Shown here one piece after another: positions 32,395 through 44,415 of a DNA stretch of 64,000 bases; the stretch's first letter is position 1; each line of letters begins with the position of its first letter. Position numbers and translations under genes: made by a program. The DNA is from Muscardinus avellanarius (taxonomy: Eukaryota; Chordata; Mammalia; Rodentia; Gliridae). The notes under the pieces were generated by a model. That model searched no databases and was not told where the DNA came from. It was given only the letters and a program-made list of their open reading frames with translations. The DNA is taken from NCBI GenBank assembly GCA_963383645.1, contig OY726565.1, positions 27,490,966-27,554,965 of the forward strand, in the 5' to 3' direction.

Positions 32395-32680
32395 TATATT
32401 TCTCTCAGAACTGATTGAGATATAATATGCATGTAAAACTTATCCCTTCCAAGCATACACTTCAATGCTTCTTTACTAAATTTTACTAAACTCTACTAAA
32501 TGGTGCAACCATCACCATAATCAGTTTTAGAATAATTTATCCCCATAAGATGCCTCATGCCCATATACAATTAATCCTCCTTGCAGCTCCCAGTTCCAAC
32601 AATCATTAATCACTTTCTATCTCTATAGACTCACCTCCTCTAGATTTTGCAAATAAGTGAAAATGAAACAATTTTTATGT
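32395..32680. mobile_element. Ancient interspersed repeat, probably LINE-derived
   Basis: TTGAGATATAATATGCATGTAAAACTTA...TGGTGCAACCATCACCATAATC...CTCTATAGACTCACCTCCTCTAG resembles a common old mammalian repeat. Family and strand are not certain. Confidence 0.45.
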
Positions 32681-32835
32681 GTATATGGGCTTATATACAT
32701 TTTGTAAATGAGAAGATAGCTGGAAAGAAATATACATCTGGCTTTTGACACTGGTTAAAATTAAAGCATTGAGGTGAGATTCATGTAGAAGAAATAAGAA
32801 CAATCAAACAACTTCTCTTAAAGAATAACCCAACA

Positions 32836-33158
32836 GCCTGGTGTGGTAGTGCACAGTTGTAATCCCCGCACTTGGGAGGCAGAGACAGGAGGATTGCGCA
32901 GGTTCAAAGCCAGCCACGCTGGCTTAAAAGACCCTGTTTCCAAATACAAAGTACAAAATAGGTCTGGGAGTGTAGCCCAGAGGTAAAAGGCCTTCCAGGA
33001 ACCGCAGTACCACCAAAAAAGAAGAAGAAGAGAAAGAGGAAGAGGAAGAGGAAAAGGAGGAAGAGAAAAAGGAAGGAGGAGAAGGAGGAGGAGAAGAAAG
33101 AAGAAGAAGAAGAAGAAGAAGAAGAAGAAGAAGAAGAAGAAGAAGAAGAAGAAGAAGC
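32836..33158 (+). repeat. B1-ID dimeric SINE with (GAA)n-rich tail
   Basis: A young-subtype SINE (TAGTGCACAGTTGTAATCCCCGC; CCTTCCAGGAACCGCAG) is followed by a purine tail 33017-33157 that ends in about 20 GAA triplets. Short flanking CCAACAG repeats mark the insertion. Confidence 0.95.
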
Positions 33159-33297
33159 AGCCAACAGAGAAACATAAATGAAAAATTTTCTTAAGGTAAT
33201 TTACAAATCCCAAAAAATTTCATTGAAGAAAAGCAAGTATAATGAAAAATGAAATAACATTTTCAGTTTCAGATGTATAAAAATGCAGATGACTATT

Positions 33298-33474
33298 CTT
33301 GGGAGGCTGAAACGGTAGGATCACAGGTTCGTGGGCAGCCTCAGCTAGTGAGGCCCTCTGCAACTTAATGAGACCCTATTTCAAAGTAAAGAATAAAAAT
33401 AGGGCTCTGGGTGTAGCTTAGAGATGTAATGTCCCTGGCTTCCATCCCTAGTACTGAAAAAATAAATAAATAAA
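33298..33474 (+). repeat. B1-ID dimeric SINE, 5'-truncated
   Basis: It starts inside the B1 half at TTGGGAGGCTGAAACGGTAGG and is complete through the ID half to an AAAT tail. Confidence 0.9.
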
Positions 33475-33479
33475 GCAGA

Positions 33480-34319
33480 GAACTGATAACACTTAGTGTT
33501 GGGGTTTTTGAGAAATGGCCGTTCACATACATTGCTGGTGTGAGGGCCTATCAGTACAGTTTGTTTACAAGCACTTAGTTCCCGTCTATGAACATTAAAA
33601 ATGAATTTACCATGGACAGTTCAACTTTTATGTTTTTAAATTATCAGGAGATTGCATGAGAGTGCATATTGCTCCCTTGTCCACACACTCTTTGCTGTTG
33701 GAGCACACCAAGTCAGGTAAAGCTTTGCACGTGCCCATTCCTTCCTGTGTCAGCCTGGCCCAAGGTCCTGTTCTTCTGCTCACCTGGCACCACATCAGAG
33801 TCCTCACTACCTTTTGCCTACGCTGTGTCCTGGCCCTTTAGTGCTTCTTATAGCGCTTCTTACACTTCTTACAGCATCACCTAACAGCATACATTTGGGG
33901 TATCTGATTATTGTCTCTTTCCTGATTGTGATAATGGACACTTGTTGCTTGTCTGGGCCTCATTAGTACCTCGCACATAATGGGCATGAAATAATACGTG
34001 TAGAACTAGATCAAAGTAGTTGTTATATTTTGTATGAAAGGAAAATTACAGATTTCAATTTTATCTACACAGTGCTTTTTTTTAGTAAAAGACAGTATTT
34101 CCCTTTGTGTCTTAACAAGTTATTAAAAATTGTGTATCACATGCAATTCAATTTTTCACTTTCAAATTAACCTAGGAAGTGTGTTTTAGTCACATCATTC
34201 CAAAACTTATAATAAGTTAAAAAGCTATCAATTTAGATAAGGTAAGAAATTTGAAGGGTGGTTGAAGATACTACATGAATAATCATGAAGAAAATAGTGA
34301 GTTGATTTCCTTATATTTA

Positions 34320-34320
<1 letters not shown>
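33480..34320. other. Intronic sequence with no recognised element
   Basis: The overlapping frames at 33656-33884 show no domain or splice context. Confidence 0.45.
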
Positions 34321-34321
<1 letters not shown>

Positions 34322-34368
<47 letters not shown>

Positions 34369-34558
34369 ACTGGGGATTGAACCCAGGGGCATTCTACCTC
34401 TGAGCAACATCCCACCCCTATCTTATTTTTATTTGAAAATAGGGTCTTCCTAGATTGATGAGAGTCTCACTATTTGTTGAGGCTGACCTCAAACCTGAAA
34501 TCTTCCTGTCTCAGCCTCCCAAGTACTGGGATTACATGTGTGTGCCACCACACCCAAC
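34322..34558 (-). repeat. B1-ID dimeric SINE with (TG)n tail
   Basis: A run of about 22 TG units at 34322-34365 adjoins TTTTACTGGGGATTGAACCC. The B1 half ends CCACCACACCCAAC. Confidence 0.94.
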
Positions 34559-34625
34559 TCGGAAATAGATGCTTAGGGATTTTGAAAAAAATTTTGGTTT
34601 TATATTTTTAAAAAACGTTTTTCAG

Positions 34626-34821
34626 CCAGGCGTGGTGGCGCACACTTGTCATCCTTGTGCTAGGGAGGCAGAGACAGGAGGATTGCACAGGTTCGAAGCC
34701 AGCCTTGCTGGCTTAAGAGACCCTGTTTCCAAACAAAAATATAAAAATAGGTCTGGGAGTGTAGCCCGGAGGTAGAAGGGTTTCCAGGAACCCCAGTACC
34801 ACGAAAAAAAAAGAAAGAAAG
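34626..34821 (+). repeat. B1-ID dimeric SINE, young subtype
   Basis: A perfect 13-bp target duplication AAACGTTTTTCAG flanks it (34613-34625 and 34822-34834). Confidence 0.97.
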
Positions 34822-34834
34822 AAACGTTTTTCAG

Positions 34835-36365
34835 AAATAGTGTGCTCAGAATTCAGTGGCGGCTAATATATAAGAGTCTTGTCATAAAAATAAAGTCACT
34901 AGAGTTGGATTACAATATTCTGTTTTTGCCTCTACTGAGCTGTCAAATTTGCTAGTGTTGGGAAGCAGCATGTATTGGGTTAAGTAGCTACTGCTTCCTT
35001 CTCATTCTACCATTCTGATAGTGAAACTATTTTTCATCTGTAACCTTTTAAAAATATTTTATATCATGTTTTTAAAATAATTATTAAAAGCTACATTCTG
35101 CATTTGCCTTAGTTTACTAGTGTCTTTATTTTTTATATTTTACTAAATGATCTATTTTATTGATCTTACTATTTTAAAATTTGTTAGCTGAGTATGTCAA
35201 TATATATTAATTTAATTCACTCTCCCTATAAATATCAAGCACTGTTCTATTCACTTAAATTAGATTTTTCAGATGAAAAAATATTCAAGTCAACCATTAG
35301 TATCCTTACTTTATAGAAAAGGAAAATAAAGTCTAGGAAGGTAAACTGCATTTCATAAAGTAGTAAATCAGGTATACCTACTCCAAAGGCTGTGCTTTTT
35401 CCCCACAGTACCATTTTAAGTGAAAACATATTCTGTGTTCTTTCAAGCAAAATATGAGCTATTTTGTTGCCATTTTAAAGTGATTTTCTGACAGAAAGTA
35501 GGAGAACAAATAAATTGCCAGTATGTATTTTAACAGGTAAGACAGTAAATTCTTTGTCTGCGTATGACCTCTTTCCATTTCCTGGGGAAAATAGACAATT
35601 ACTTACATAGTGCTTCTAAAATCTATCAGAATTCACCCCAGATCACATATAATAAGAAGAAAAAGATAGCGCTAGCTTTTGATGACTGGTTGCAGACTCC
35701 TCGCAGTGTGAAATCTCTGTCAAATAACATTTTCCATTATGTATATAGAAATGAGGTTAACTCCAGCTTAAAATTAAGCAGAAATCATCTCGCAATGACA
35801 GGTGTTTCTGCTATGTTATGATATAATTTCCAAGGTAACTAAACAGAGCTCCATAAAGGAAGGATTATGTTGGCAGGTATGAAATAAACAGCAGGAAAAC
35901 ACTTTACAAAACTTTGTAAACCCTTGAAAATGGATGACATTTTTGGTAAACATTGCCTCCAGCAATAATCCCCATGGAGTTAGTTGGGCGGGGGGGGGGG
36001 TGGGGTGGCAAAATTTTACCTACTATAAAGAAATACATAGTGGAAACTAGGCCAATATTAATGTGTTAGACATAGGGAAATTTATGCAAATGGATTTTCT
36101 CCGTGATATGATTTTATTAAGCAAGCTATTTCTGTAAATTCTTTGATGACCATGGTTTTGCTAGTCGTGATATGTTGATATGCAGCAGATAAAAATTATG
36201 CCCAGAATACAGTGTTAAGGGTAGGTAGATGGTGTGTCTATGGTTTCCTTTGTTTTTTCTAATTGGAACATGTTTCCTTGTTATTCTAACGTGTAGTCTA
36301 AGTCATAAAATTCTTTTGAATAAGATGTTTCTCTCAAGAATGTGAGCAGAAAGATGCATGTCTTA
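34835..36365. other. Repeat-poor intronic stretch
   Basis: No recognised mobile element over 1.5 kb. A G-run GGCGGGGGGGGGGTGGGGTGG lies at 35988-36008 and could form a G-quadruplex. The 85-codon frame at 35564-35821 has no known domain. Confidence 0.5.
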
Positions 36366-36566
36366 TTATTTATTGATTGTTTGAATCCAGGGGTATTCTA
36401 CATTTAATCTATCTTCTGGCCATTTTGTTTTTGTTTTTGTTTGAAAAAATCCTCACTAGATTGCTGAGAGTCTTGCTAAATTGTTGAAACTGACCTCAAA
36501 CCTGCAATCCTCCTATCTCAGCCTCCCAACTACCAGTAGTACAGGTCTGAATTACCATGCCTGACT
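36366..36566 (-). repeat. B1-ID dimeric SINE, strongly diverged
   Basis: GTTTGAATCCAGGGGTATTCTAC and CTCAGCCTCCCAACTACCAG identify the two halves. Confidence 0.82.
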
Positions 36567-37062
36567 CATACTTTTCTTTTTAGATATAGTGTTAGTAGTA
36601 GATGCTCAGAGGAAAAAAAGACATTTTTGAAAACCAGGATGTGGAGTTGATCTTTTTTATGTTTCAACTAGTAAGGCATAGCAAAATAGAAAATCGCTTC
36701 AATGTATGGTTAGGGGAAAAGGACTATTGGTTTTGATTATTCATTGGAGTTAGTATCAAAAAGGGATTTAAAAGCAAAATAGTACACTTACAAAGACCCA
36801 AACACATGGCCACACATTTAAAAAGAGTGGTCGGTTCCAGAGAATAGGATACCCAGGTGCAGGTACCATGGGCTGAAGATGCCGTGATGGTGAAATGCAG
36901 GAATGTGTGAAGTACTTTCTACTTCTGATGTCATGGGTTATGACTGCAGAAGCTTTAAGTTGATATCTTAGTGATGAGCCAGTATTCCCTCCATTATATC
37001 AAAGACATGATCAGTTGTGAAAATCAAACTCTATTTTGAGTAGAGGATGTTATAACCCCCTT

Positions 37063-37592
37063 GTTATGGTTTGGATTTAGAATGGCCCCCTAGACCTGAG
37101 GAGGGGGTCCCTGGGAATGTGTTCTTAAGATTATATACAGCCCTGCCTCCTCCCTCCCCTCTCCCCCTCTCTCTCCCTTCCTCCCTCCTCCCTTCTCTCT
37201 CCCTCCCTCCTCCCCCTCTCTCTCCCTCCCTCTGTCCTCCCCCTCTCTCTCCCACCCTCCGTCCTCCCCCTCTCTCTCCCTCCCTCTGTCCTCCCCCTCT
37301 CTCTCCCACCCCAGTCCTCCCCTTCTCTCTCCCTCCCTCCCTCCTCCCCCTCTCTCTCCCTCCCCCCTCTCTCTTTCTCTGACTTCTGGCCTCCTTGATG
37401 TGAGAGCTGAGCCCTTAGTTGCTCCTCTCTCTACCCCCTGCAACATGGCCTGAGGTCTTCAGGCTTAACCTGGCCTAACATGGATTGAAGTCCTGAAATC
37501 TCCAGAACCACAAGCAAATAAATATCCTCCCTCTACGCTGTCATCTGCAGGTGTTTTGAGTCACAGCATTGAGAATGCTGGCTGAAACACCA
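37063..37592 (+). mobile_element. LTR-like repeat (MaLR type) with an internal pyrimidine minisatellite
   Basis: It opens TGTTATGGTTTGGATTTAGAATG and ends GAGAATGCTGGCTGAAACA, with CCACAAGCAAATAAATATCC as a poly(A)-signal region, the general plan of MaLR LTRs. No convincing 5-bp duplication was found. The family is uncertain. Confidence 0.55.
37144..37380. repeat. 27-bp CT-rich minisatellite
   Basis: About six to eight copies of a unit like CCTCCCCCTCTCTCTCCC plus a variable CCCTCTGT end. It creates long Pro/Ser/Leu frames on + and Gly/Arg/Glu frames on - that are not genes. Confidence 0.92.
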
Positions 37593-37926
37593 GTATTGCT
37601 GGAAATTAAGTAAATGAAAACACCGGGTAGTAACTGCCTGCAATATTTGTTTTCTTATCACTATTTGCATGTTCTGTGTCCTAGATCTGACTTCTTTTCC
37701 TTTTTATTTTAATTCCCAGGCTCAATTAAGCACATCTGCTCTAAGGTGAAAGATTATAGAGCCAGGTTACATTGCTACCATTAGAAGTCCTTTGTCTGAT
37801 TCTAAGTATTTAATAACCTAATAATCATAGTCAGAATTATTATAATCTTTAGTTTAGATGAAAATCATTTTGTCTGGGATTTCTAAAACCATTTTAGGAT
37901 TTAAATTTGTTAAGGTATGTATTTTA

Positions 37927-37930
<4 letters not shown>

Positions 37931-37969
<39 letters not shown>

Positions 37970-38162
37970 TGCTGGGGATTGGACCCAGGGACATTCTACC
38001 TCCTAGCTACACCCTCAGGCATACTTTTTGTTCTTTATTTTTGAAACAGGGTCACTGTGTTGCAGAGGGCCTCACTAAGTAGCTGAGGCTGGCCAAGAAC
38101 CCAGATCCTCCTGTCTCAGCCTCCTGGTACTGGGATTACAAGCATGCACCACCAAGCCCGGA
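37931..38162 (-). repeat. B1-ID dimeric SINE with (TG)n tail
   Basis: A (TG)n run at 37931-37968 adjoins GTGCTGGGGATTGGACCCAGGG. It ends CACCACCAAGCCCGG. Confidence 0.94.
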
Positions 38163-38654
38163 TGGTATTATTTTATTTGAATGGCAAAAGTAACCAGCCA
38201 AATCCAGATAGAAATCTAAAGATGTGATTTCAGTGTTTTAAATTTATGATGGTGTCTTGAGTGTTCTGATTTTGTATGAGACCTTTTGTTATCACCTACT
38301 CAGCTAAGTGTACTGAAAATGACATGCACAGGCAAAAAAAACTTTCAGACCTGATCATCTGAACTGCACCTCATATTATCAGTAAGTTCTTAGATTGAGT
38401 AATCAAATACGAATCCTTGTCGTGTGATATGGCTATCATCTGTAATTCATTTTTCTGCTATAACCAAGAAGAGCAAAATCCTTCTCCTCCTATTCTTCCT
38501 TTCCTTTTTCTCCTCCTTTTCGTTCTTCTCTTCCCACCCCTGGAATAACATGCTTTTTTATATAAGGCCAGACTTTTTACTAAACAGGAAGGATAACATA
38601 CATTGGATGTGAACTGGTCATTTGAAAATTCCATATTTCATTTACTTAATCTTT
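38163..38654. other. Intronic sequence with no recognised element
   Basis: A short CTCCTTTT-rich stretch lies near 38480-38530. Nothing else is seen. Confidence 0.5.
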
Positions 38655-38890
38655 TGAAGCACATGTGTCATGCTTTAGTCCAAGTCCTTCGATAATGCTA
38701 ATTCATTTAACCCTCACAACACACCTAAGAGGGGAGTTCGATTAGTGTGCCTACAGTAGGCAAAGAGGTGTTGTCTCCACTCTAGATAGCTCTATGAATG
38801 TAGTATAGTTATAGAGACTTTGGGTCACTGGTCCGGCATCACAGCGACTGGTAAGTGAGAGTGGCGTTTCTTAGCTCCTCTCTGGGAAGT
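38655..38890 (+). repeat. MIR SINE
   Basis: ATTCATTTAACCCTCACAACACACC and TTTGGGTCACTGGTCCGGCATCACAGCGACTGGTAAGTGAGAGTGGC keep the order of the MIR core and 3' region. Confidence 0.7.
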
Positions 38891-41440
38891 TGTCTCCATG
38901 TTTTCCTAGCATCTTTATAAACTGATTACAGCTGTGTCAGAAACTGTAGACTTAAACTAAATCATTTCATAATGTTCTTGTGCAGTGTGCATGCATGTAC
39001 ACATATGCACTTGTGAGTTTAAAATTATCACAGCATTTATGGAAATTCTGACACTACTAGAAACTCAAATTAGGAGGCAAGATATATATCTTCTCCATTG
39101 ACCCCCCAAAAATATACTCTTTCCTAATTGTATTATGAGACTATGGACAATTCATGTACTATCTGAATCAATTTACTTATATTTAAAATAATGGAGTCAG
39201 ACTCACTGATTTATCCTAAATTAGGTTATCAGTTAGTTTCTAAAACAATAACATATTATTTTCACTACAAAACAGAGTAATAAGTAAATGAAATTTTTAC
39301 ATACCATATTTTCTGATCTTGATCATTCCTAAAATGGTCTAGTAAATGATTCATAAACTTATAATACATTATGAAATAAAATAAAAATCTATAGTATTAT
39401 GTCATATAGCTTAATCAGATTAAAGCCACCCATCACACCTGCAGTGAAACAAAATTGGGTTTATGTACTCATCGTACCAAGGGAGAATATTGAGGAACTT
39501 TGGAAAGACTGAAAGCAGACCTAATTTGATAATCAGTTGCTTAATTTTGTGTTATAATGATTTTTATGGACTGCTACTGATACCTAGAGAGCCTAAAAAT
39601 CCTACCTCTTTAAATATATTATTTGTTACCATTAACTCACTGTGATACAGAGTTATAATGCACTAAAATATTTTTAAAATAAAAAAGAACTAAGAAGACT
39701 GCTTCTCAGGAAGATTATGTAGACCCAGACCACCACGCTACAAATTCTGATAAAAGACCCATGGGAAAAAGCAATGTAAAATTTCAAGTTCTGCCAGAAA
39801 CTGTTAATTAATGAATTGGAAGTATTAACTTGGTTCATCTAAAATAAGTTTTGAATAAGCTCTACTTGTAAAAGAGATTTTCCAAATGATAAAGAATTTG
39901 CATATACATAAAAGTTGACCATTTAATTTGCTTTACAACATTGTTTACTCTGCCCCAGGCAATGTTTTAGGCATTGGAGATAGCAATGAAGAAAAAGACA
40001 ACGACATGGCTATATATAAGTTAATGTATTTTTATTATTTATATTACAAGAGAGATATATTTCATTATTAGTTCCCTTTGTATCTCTTAAAAACATATAT
40101 TTATACATTTATTTGTACAAGTGGTAGATATGCTATAGAAACTTATATTTTAAAGTGTTCAAAATATAAAATGTAAATGACACAAAAATACAGAATTTGT
40201 TTGCATGCCTTCTAGGTATAAAGGATACAGAAGGAGACACTGTGAGAATATAAATCTCACCTAATACAGTATTGGAATTGATTATAAGCTTGAATATGCA
40301 AGTCATTATACTGTTCATAATATCCTTGTTGTTCTATGAGATGAATTATCTTTGGCAGACTATTTTATTCCTGGAAAGAATGAAAAATGTATACACACAC
40401 ACATATATGGAATACACACACGTGGCAGCTATATATTTTCATGCTAGGGAGATAATTACATGTGTAAAGAGTTACATGCTTTTCAAAAGCAAAGCAAAAT
40501 AGTTCTTTTTTCTCTTTTGCTTGAGGTTTTTGACTCCTCCTAAGAAGCAATGTGCTTTTTGACAAATGACCGATGAGTGGATGTATTGAGTATACGACTA
40601 TGAAATGTGAAGGAAGCAAACAGTGCAACAGAAATTCACTGAACATCAGTTATGCCAGGACATATGATGTTAGTATATAGAATGAAAACGTCCACATTTC
40701 AAGGAGTCTATGATGAATAGATAGATACAGCAACAAGAAACAGCAAAGAAAGCTAAAGAATAGTATAAGGGCAAAAATGTATGAAGAGCATGCTAGGAGA
40801 AGTTAACACAGGAAAAAGCAACTGGTTAAACTGAGTTTGAGGCATCAGCAAGTTGGGAGAATAGGAACTTTCTTGCCACCCTTTTTAAGAAGTATCAATT
40901 TTGACAACTACTCATCAATGAAAGTCCCTCTGTGGAAGTCTGGGAATCCACCAGAGAGGTCTCCATATATAAGAAGATACATGAGAGTGTAGGAAGAACA
41001 GTTTCACTTTATCTGTATTTATCTTCCCCAAGGCAGCACAGCTCAGCAGAGACCCCTCGAGAGACCCCTCATGAGAGCCTCCACTGTCTCTCATTGGAGA
41101 AAGTGAAAGACCACGGCATGAGCCATTAGTCTCAGTTCCTTCTTGCCTCATTAAAGTACCAAGATGATCAGCAAAGCTGAGTGAACGGAAAAGGTTGGAA
41201 GCAAGGAAAAGAGAACACAGGTCCTAGGAAACACGCCATGGTCTCCGCTAGGAAACCTGCCTGCAAGGCACTGGAGACTTCTCACCTCAACCAGTTGGCC
41301 ATGAACACTCCACATGAGTTCCCAGGTGCCTTCCCCAAACAGCAAGTACAAGTATCTTGTGCTGATAGTTGATTAAATTCTTTAGTACTGGGAGAACTTT
41401 CGCATTTCAGAGCACTAAACTAAAGAAAACAATGGAGGTT
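38891..41440. other. AT-rich intronic stretch with weak old-repeat traces
   Basis: Phrases at 39950-39990 (CCAGGCAATGTTTTAGGCATTGG) and 40640-40720 look like ancient MIR/L2-type sequence, but too degraded to delimit. 40915-41370 is GC-richer and unassigned. No gene is seen. Confidence 0.4.
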
Positions 41441-41449
41441 CTTAGCACC

Positions 41450-42125
41450 TCAAATACAAAGAAGGCATGGAACTATAAAAGGCCACACATAGCCAGAGGA
41501 ATCTGAGCCAGAGGAAATTGAGCAAGGAGATTAAAGCTGGGGACATCATACTTACTGATTTCAGGTTATATTATTGAGGTTATATTACAAAGAAAAATTA
41601 TAATACATGACAGTGGGGGGCTGGCATGAAATCAGATACATTGACCAAAGCAATAGAAGTGAGAGCTCAGAAATAATTCCATAAACTTAGTAAGTTAACA
41701 TTTTATAGAGATGCCAAGAATATTCAATGAGGAAAGGATATTTTCATCAGTAAATAAGATTAGGAAAACTGATTTATCCATATTTTAAAGAAATTAGGTT
41801 TGAACCCTTATCTTACATCATACACAAAAATGAACTCAAGACCTAAACTGAAGATTTGAAACCATAAAACTCCTGTGATATTAGTCTTGGCAATTATTTT
41901 GATTTTTGTATATAACATGTACAACACAGATAATAAAAAACAAGTATAAGTACATCCAACTAAAAAGCTTCTGCACAAAAAAGGATTAGAATAAAGAAAA
42001 AAACACAGAACTGGAGAAAATACTTGCAAAATATACATCTACTGATATATCCAGAATATATAATGAATTCAAAATCCTCAACAGCAAAAAGACCCAAATA
42101 ACTTGATTAAAGAATGGACAATAAA
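41450..42125 (+). mobile_element. Old L1 ORF2 fragment, first part
   Basis: AGGCCACACATAGCCAGAGGAATC, GACCAAAGCAATAGAAGTGAG and CACAGAACTGGAGAAAATACTTGC follow the ancient L1 ORF2 3' consensus in sense orientation, with many stops. Confidence 0.82.
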
Positions 42126-42341
42126 GCTGGGCATAGTGGTGCACACTTGTAATCCCGGTACTTGGGAGACTGAGACAGGAGGATCGCAGGTTCTTGCCAG
42201 CCTCAACTACTTAGTTAGGTCTTCTGCAACTTAGTGAGACTCTGTTTCAAAATAAATAATAAAAAATAAGGGCTAGGGGTGTAGCTTGGAGGTAGCTTGT
42301 AGTCTGGGTTCAATCCCCAGCACCCCCCCCCCAAAGAAAAT
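42126..42341 (+). repeat. B1-ID dimeric SINE inserted in old L1
   Basis: It runs from AAGCTGGGCATAGTGGTGCACA to a C-run and A-run. Flanking AATGGACA/AATGGACG suggests the target duplication. Confidence 0.94.
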
Positions 42342-42790
42342 GGACGTTAGACTTAAATGGACAGTTCTCAAAGGAAGACATACAAGTGGCCAACAGGTAC
42401 ATGAAAAAAAATGTTCAATATCATTTATGAGCAGGGAAATATAAATCAAAACCACAATAAGATGTCACCTCACTCCAAAAAAATGGCTATTATCAAAAGT
42501 AACAAGTTAATAGGTATTAGAAAGGGTATGAAGAAAATGGAACACCTGGATACTGTTGATGGGAATGTAAATTAGAACATCCATTGTGAAAAACTGTATG
42601 ATGGTTTCTCACAGAATTAGAAATGAAACTCAACAATCCTTGTAGTGGGCTTATATCCAGAGGATATTAAATCAGCCTGTTAAAGAGACATCTGCCGTGT
42701 CTTGTTCATTAAATGACAGCATTATTCGTAATAGACAAGAAATGGTAAAAGCCTAAGTGTCCATCAACTGATGAAGGGGGCAGTGTGCAC
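42342..42790 (+). mobile_element. Old L1 ORF2 fragment, second part
   Basis: AAAGGAAGACATACAAGTGGCCAACAGG, CAAAACCACAATAAGATGTCACC and GTGTCCATCAACTGATGAA continue the element interrupted by the SINE. Confidence 0.85.
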
Positions 42791-42984
42791 GGCAAGCATG
42801 TGAGCGTGCAAACTGATCACTTCTGCTTCTCGAGGCATTAATCCCATCGTGGAGCTTCAACCAAGTGATCTCATCTAAGTAGAATTGCTTCTCAAAGGCC
42901 CCAGTACCAAATAGCATCACACTGAAGATTAGGGCTTCAAGATGTGAATTTGGGAGGTGATTTTGGAAAACCATGGCCTTAAGT
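42791..42984. repeat. Possible old LTR-type fragment
   Basis: AAAGGCCCCAGTACCAAATAGCATCACACTGAAGATTAGGGCTTCAAGATGTGAATTT resembles the 3' portion of a common mammalian MaLR-like repeat. Assignment is weak. Confidence 0.4.
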
Positions 42985-43190
42985 GTTGCTTCTGTTCTGT
43001 ATTCTATATTCTCTCGTTCTAAGACTCCAATTCACTTATGTTAAAGCTTTTTACCATGTCCCATATATTTATTGTTATCATCTCTGTTTTGTATTTCACT
43101 ATCTTATTCCTTACTCAGCCTCTATATTTTGTCCTAATTTGAGTTTATTAATTTTATCTTGTTTTTTTTCTAGTTTGAATGTAATCAGTC
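42985..43190 (-). mobile_element. Old L1 fragment hosting the younger inverted L1
   Basis: CTCTCGTTCTAAGACTCCAATTCAC and CCATGTCCCATATATTTATTG follow the antisense ancient L1 5' region. It resumes at 44364 with TAGTTCTAGAATTTCATTTG. Confidence 0.62.
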
Positions 43191-44354
43191 CCTTTGCCAA
43201 AAATCAATTGGCTGTAAGTGTGAAGATTTGTTTCTGAGTCTTCTATTTTACTCCATTGTTCTATTTTGTCCCAATATCATGCTATTTTTTATTACTATGG
43301 CTTTGTAGTATAGTTTGAAGTCAGGTATTAGGATGTCTCTTGCATGGTTCTTGTTGCTGAGAACTACTTTGGTTATTCTGTTGTTGTTGTTGTTGTTTGT
43401 TGTTGTTGTTGTTGTTCCAAATGGATTTAAGAACTGGTTTTTCTGTCTGTGAGGAATAGCCTTGGTAATTTAATGGGTATCCCATTGAACCTGTAAATCA
43501 CTTTTGGAAGAATAGCAATTTTGATGATATTTATTCTGCCCATCCAAGAACATGGAAGATATTTCCATCTCCCAAAGTTTTCTTTGATTTCTCTTTTCAG
43601 TGTTTTATAATTTTCTTTGTAGAGGTCTTTTACCTCCTTGGTTAGGATTGTTCCTAAGTATTTAATTTTTCTGTGGGATATCTTGAATGGAAGTGTTTTC
43701 TGGGTTTTTTTCTTTCCAGTGGATTTATAGTTGGCATACAGGAAAGCTTCTGATTTTTTAAGATTGATTTTGTATCCAGACATTTTGTTGCAAACTATCA
43801 AACTAATGCATGTGTATCTGTGTTCATATCCACACAATTCCCTATTGCCAAACTATGGAACAGTCAAGATGAATAGATTACAAATCTATGGGATATGTAC
43901 ACAATGGAATTTTACTCATTCATAAAGAAAAACAAAATTACATCATTTGTGGGGAAATGGATGGAACTGGAGAATATTATGCTAAGTGAGATTAGTCAGT
44001 CACAAAAAATTTAAAAATCGGATGTTTTTCCTAATAGGCAGAATCTAGGGAAAAAATGAGTCATAGGAGGAACTCTAAAAGAAGAAGGAGAAACCATAGA
44101 TGAACAAATAAAGTGACCTAATTGAGGGGGATGAAGGGGACAGGGAAATTCCCTAATCTACATTATGTATATTCACAAACAGATCAAAATCAGTCCATAA
44201 GCCAAACATGAGAAGGGGGGAGGAGGGAGGGAACGGGGTGGGAATTAGGGAAGAGCTAAATGAGTGCTGTGTGCATGTATGCCTCCACCATCTTGTACCC
44301 CATTAAGATATATGACTACAATGCACCAATAAAATATTTTTAAATTAAAAAATA
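43191..44354 (+). mobile_element. L1 with 5' inversion (twin priming)
   Basis: The 9-bp duplication TAATCAGTC flanks it (43182-43190 and 44355-44363). 43191-43790 is ORF2 sequence in minus orientation, colinear with the reverse complement of about 762-180 of the first L1. From about 43795 the element switches to plus orientation at the position equal to about 1566 and runs to the normal 3' UTR and tail. About 800 bases of ORF2 between the two breakpoints are missing. A (TTG)n run lies at 43381-43415 in the inverted part. Confidence 0.92.
43427..43837 (-). pseudogene. L1 ORF2 fragment in the inverted segment
   Basis: A 136-codon minus-strand frame contains [20 protein letters not shown] and [16 protein letters not shown], matching the thumb region of the ORF2 at 180-540. 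It ends at the (TTG)n-side damage and at the inversion junction, so it encodes no complete protein. Confidence 0.85.
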
Positions 44355-44415
44355 TAATCAGTCTACTGAGACCTTTTAGTTAATATAAATTTTAGTTCTA
44401 GAATTTCATTTGATT

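Noticed and set aside
32818..33213. Poly-Ser/Leu/Phe frames up to 131 codons on the minus strand
   Set aside because: They are the reverse translation of a SINE with a GAA-rich tail.
37064..37446. Gly/Arg/Glu-rich (-) and Pro/Ser/Leu-rich (+) frames
   Set aside because: Products of the CT minisatellite.
40915..41372. Overlapping frames as a small gene
   Set aside because: Frames on both strands of similar length and no known motif. Probably an old repeat.
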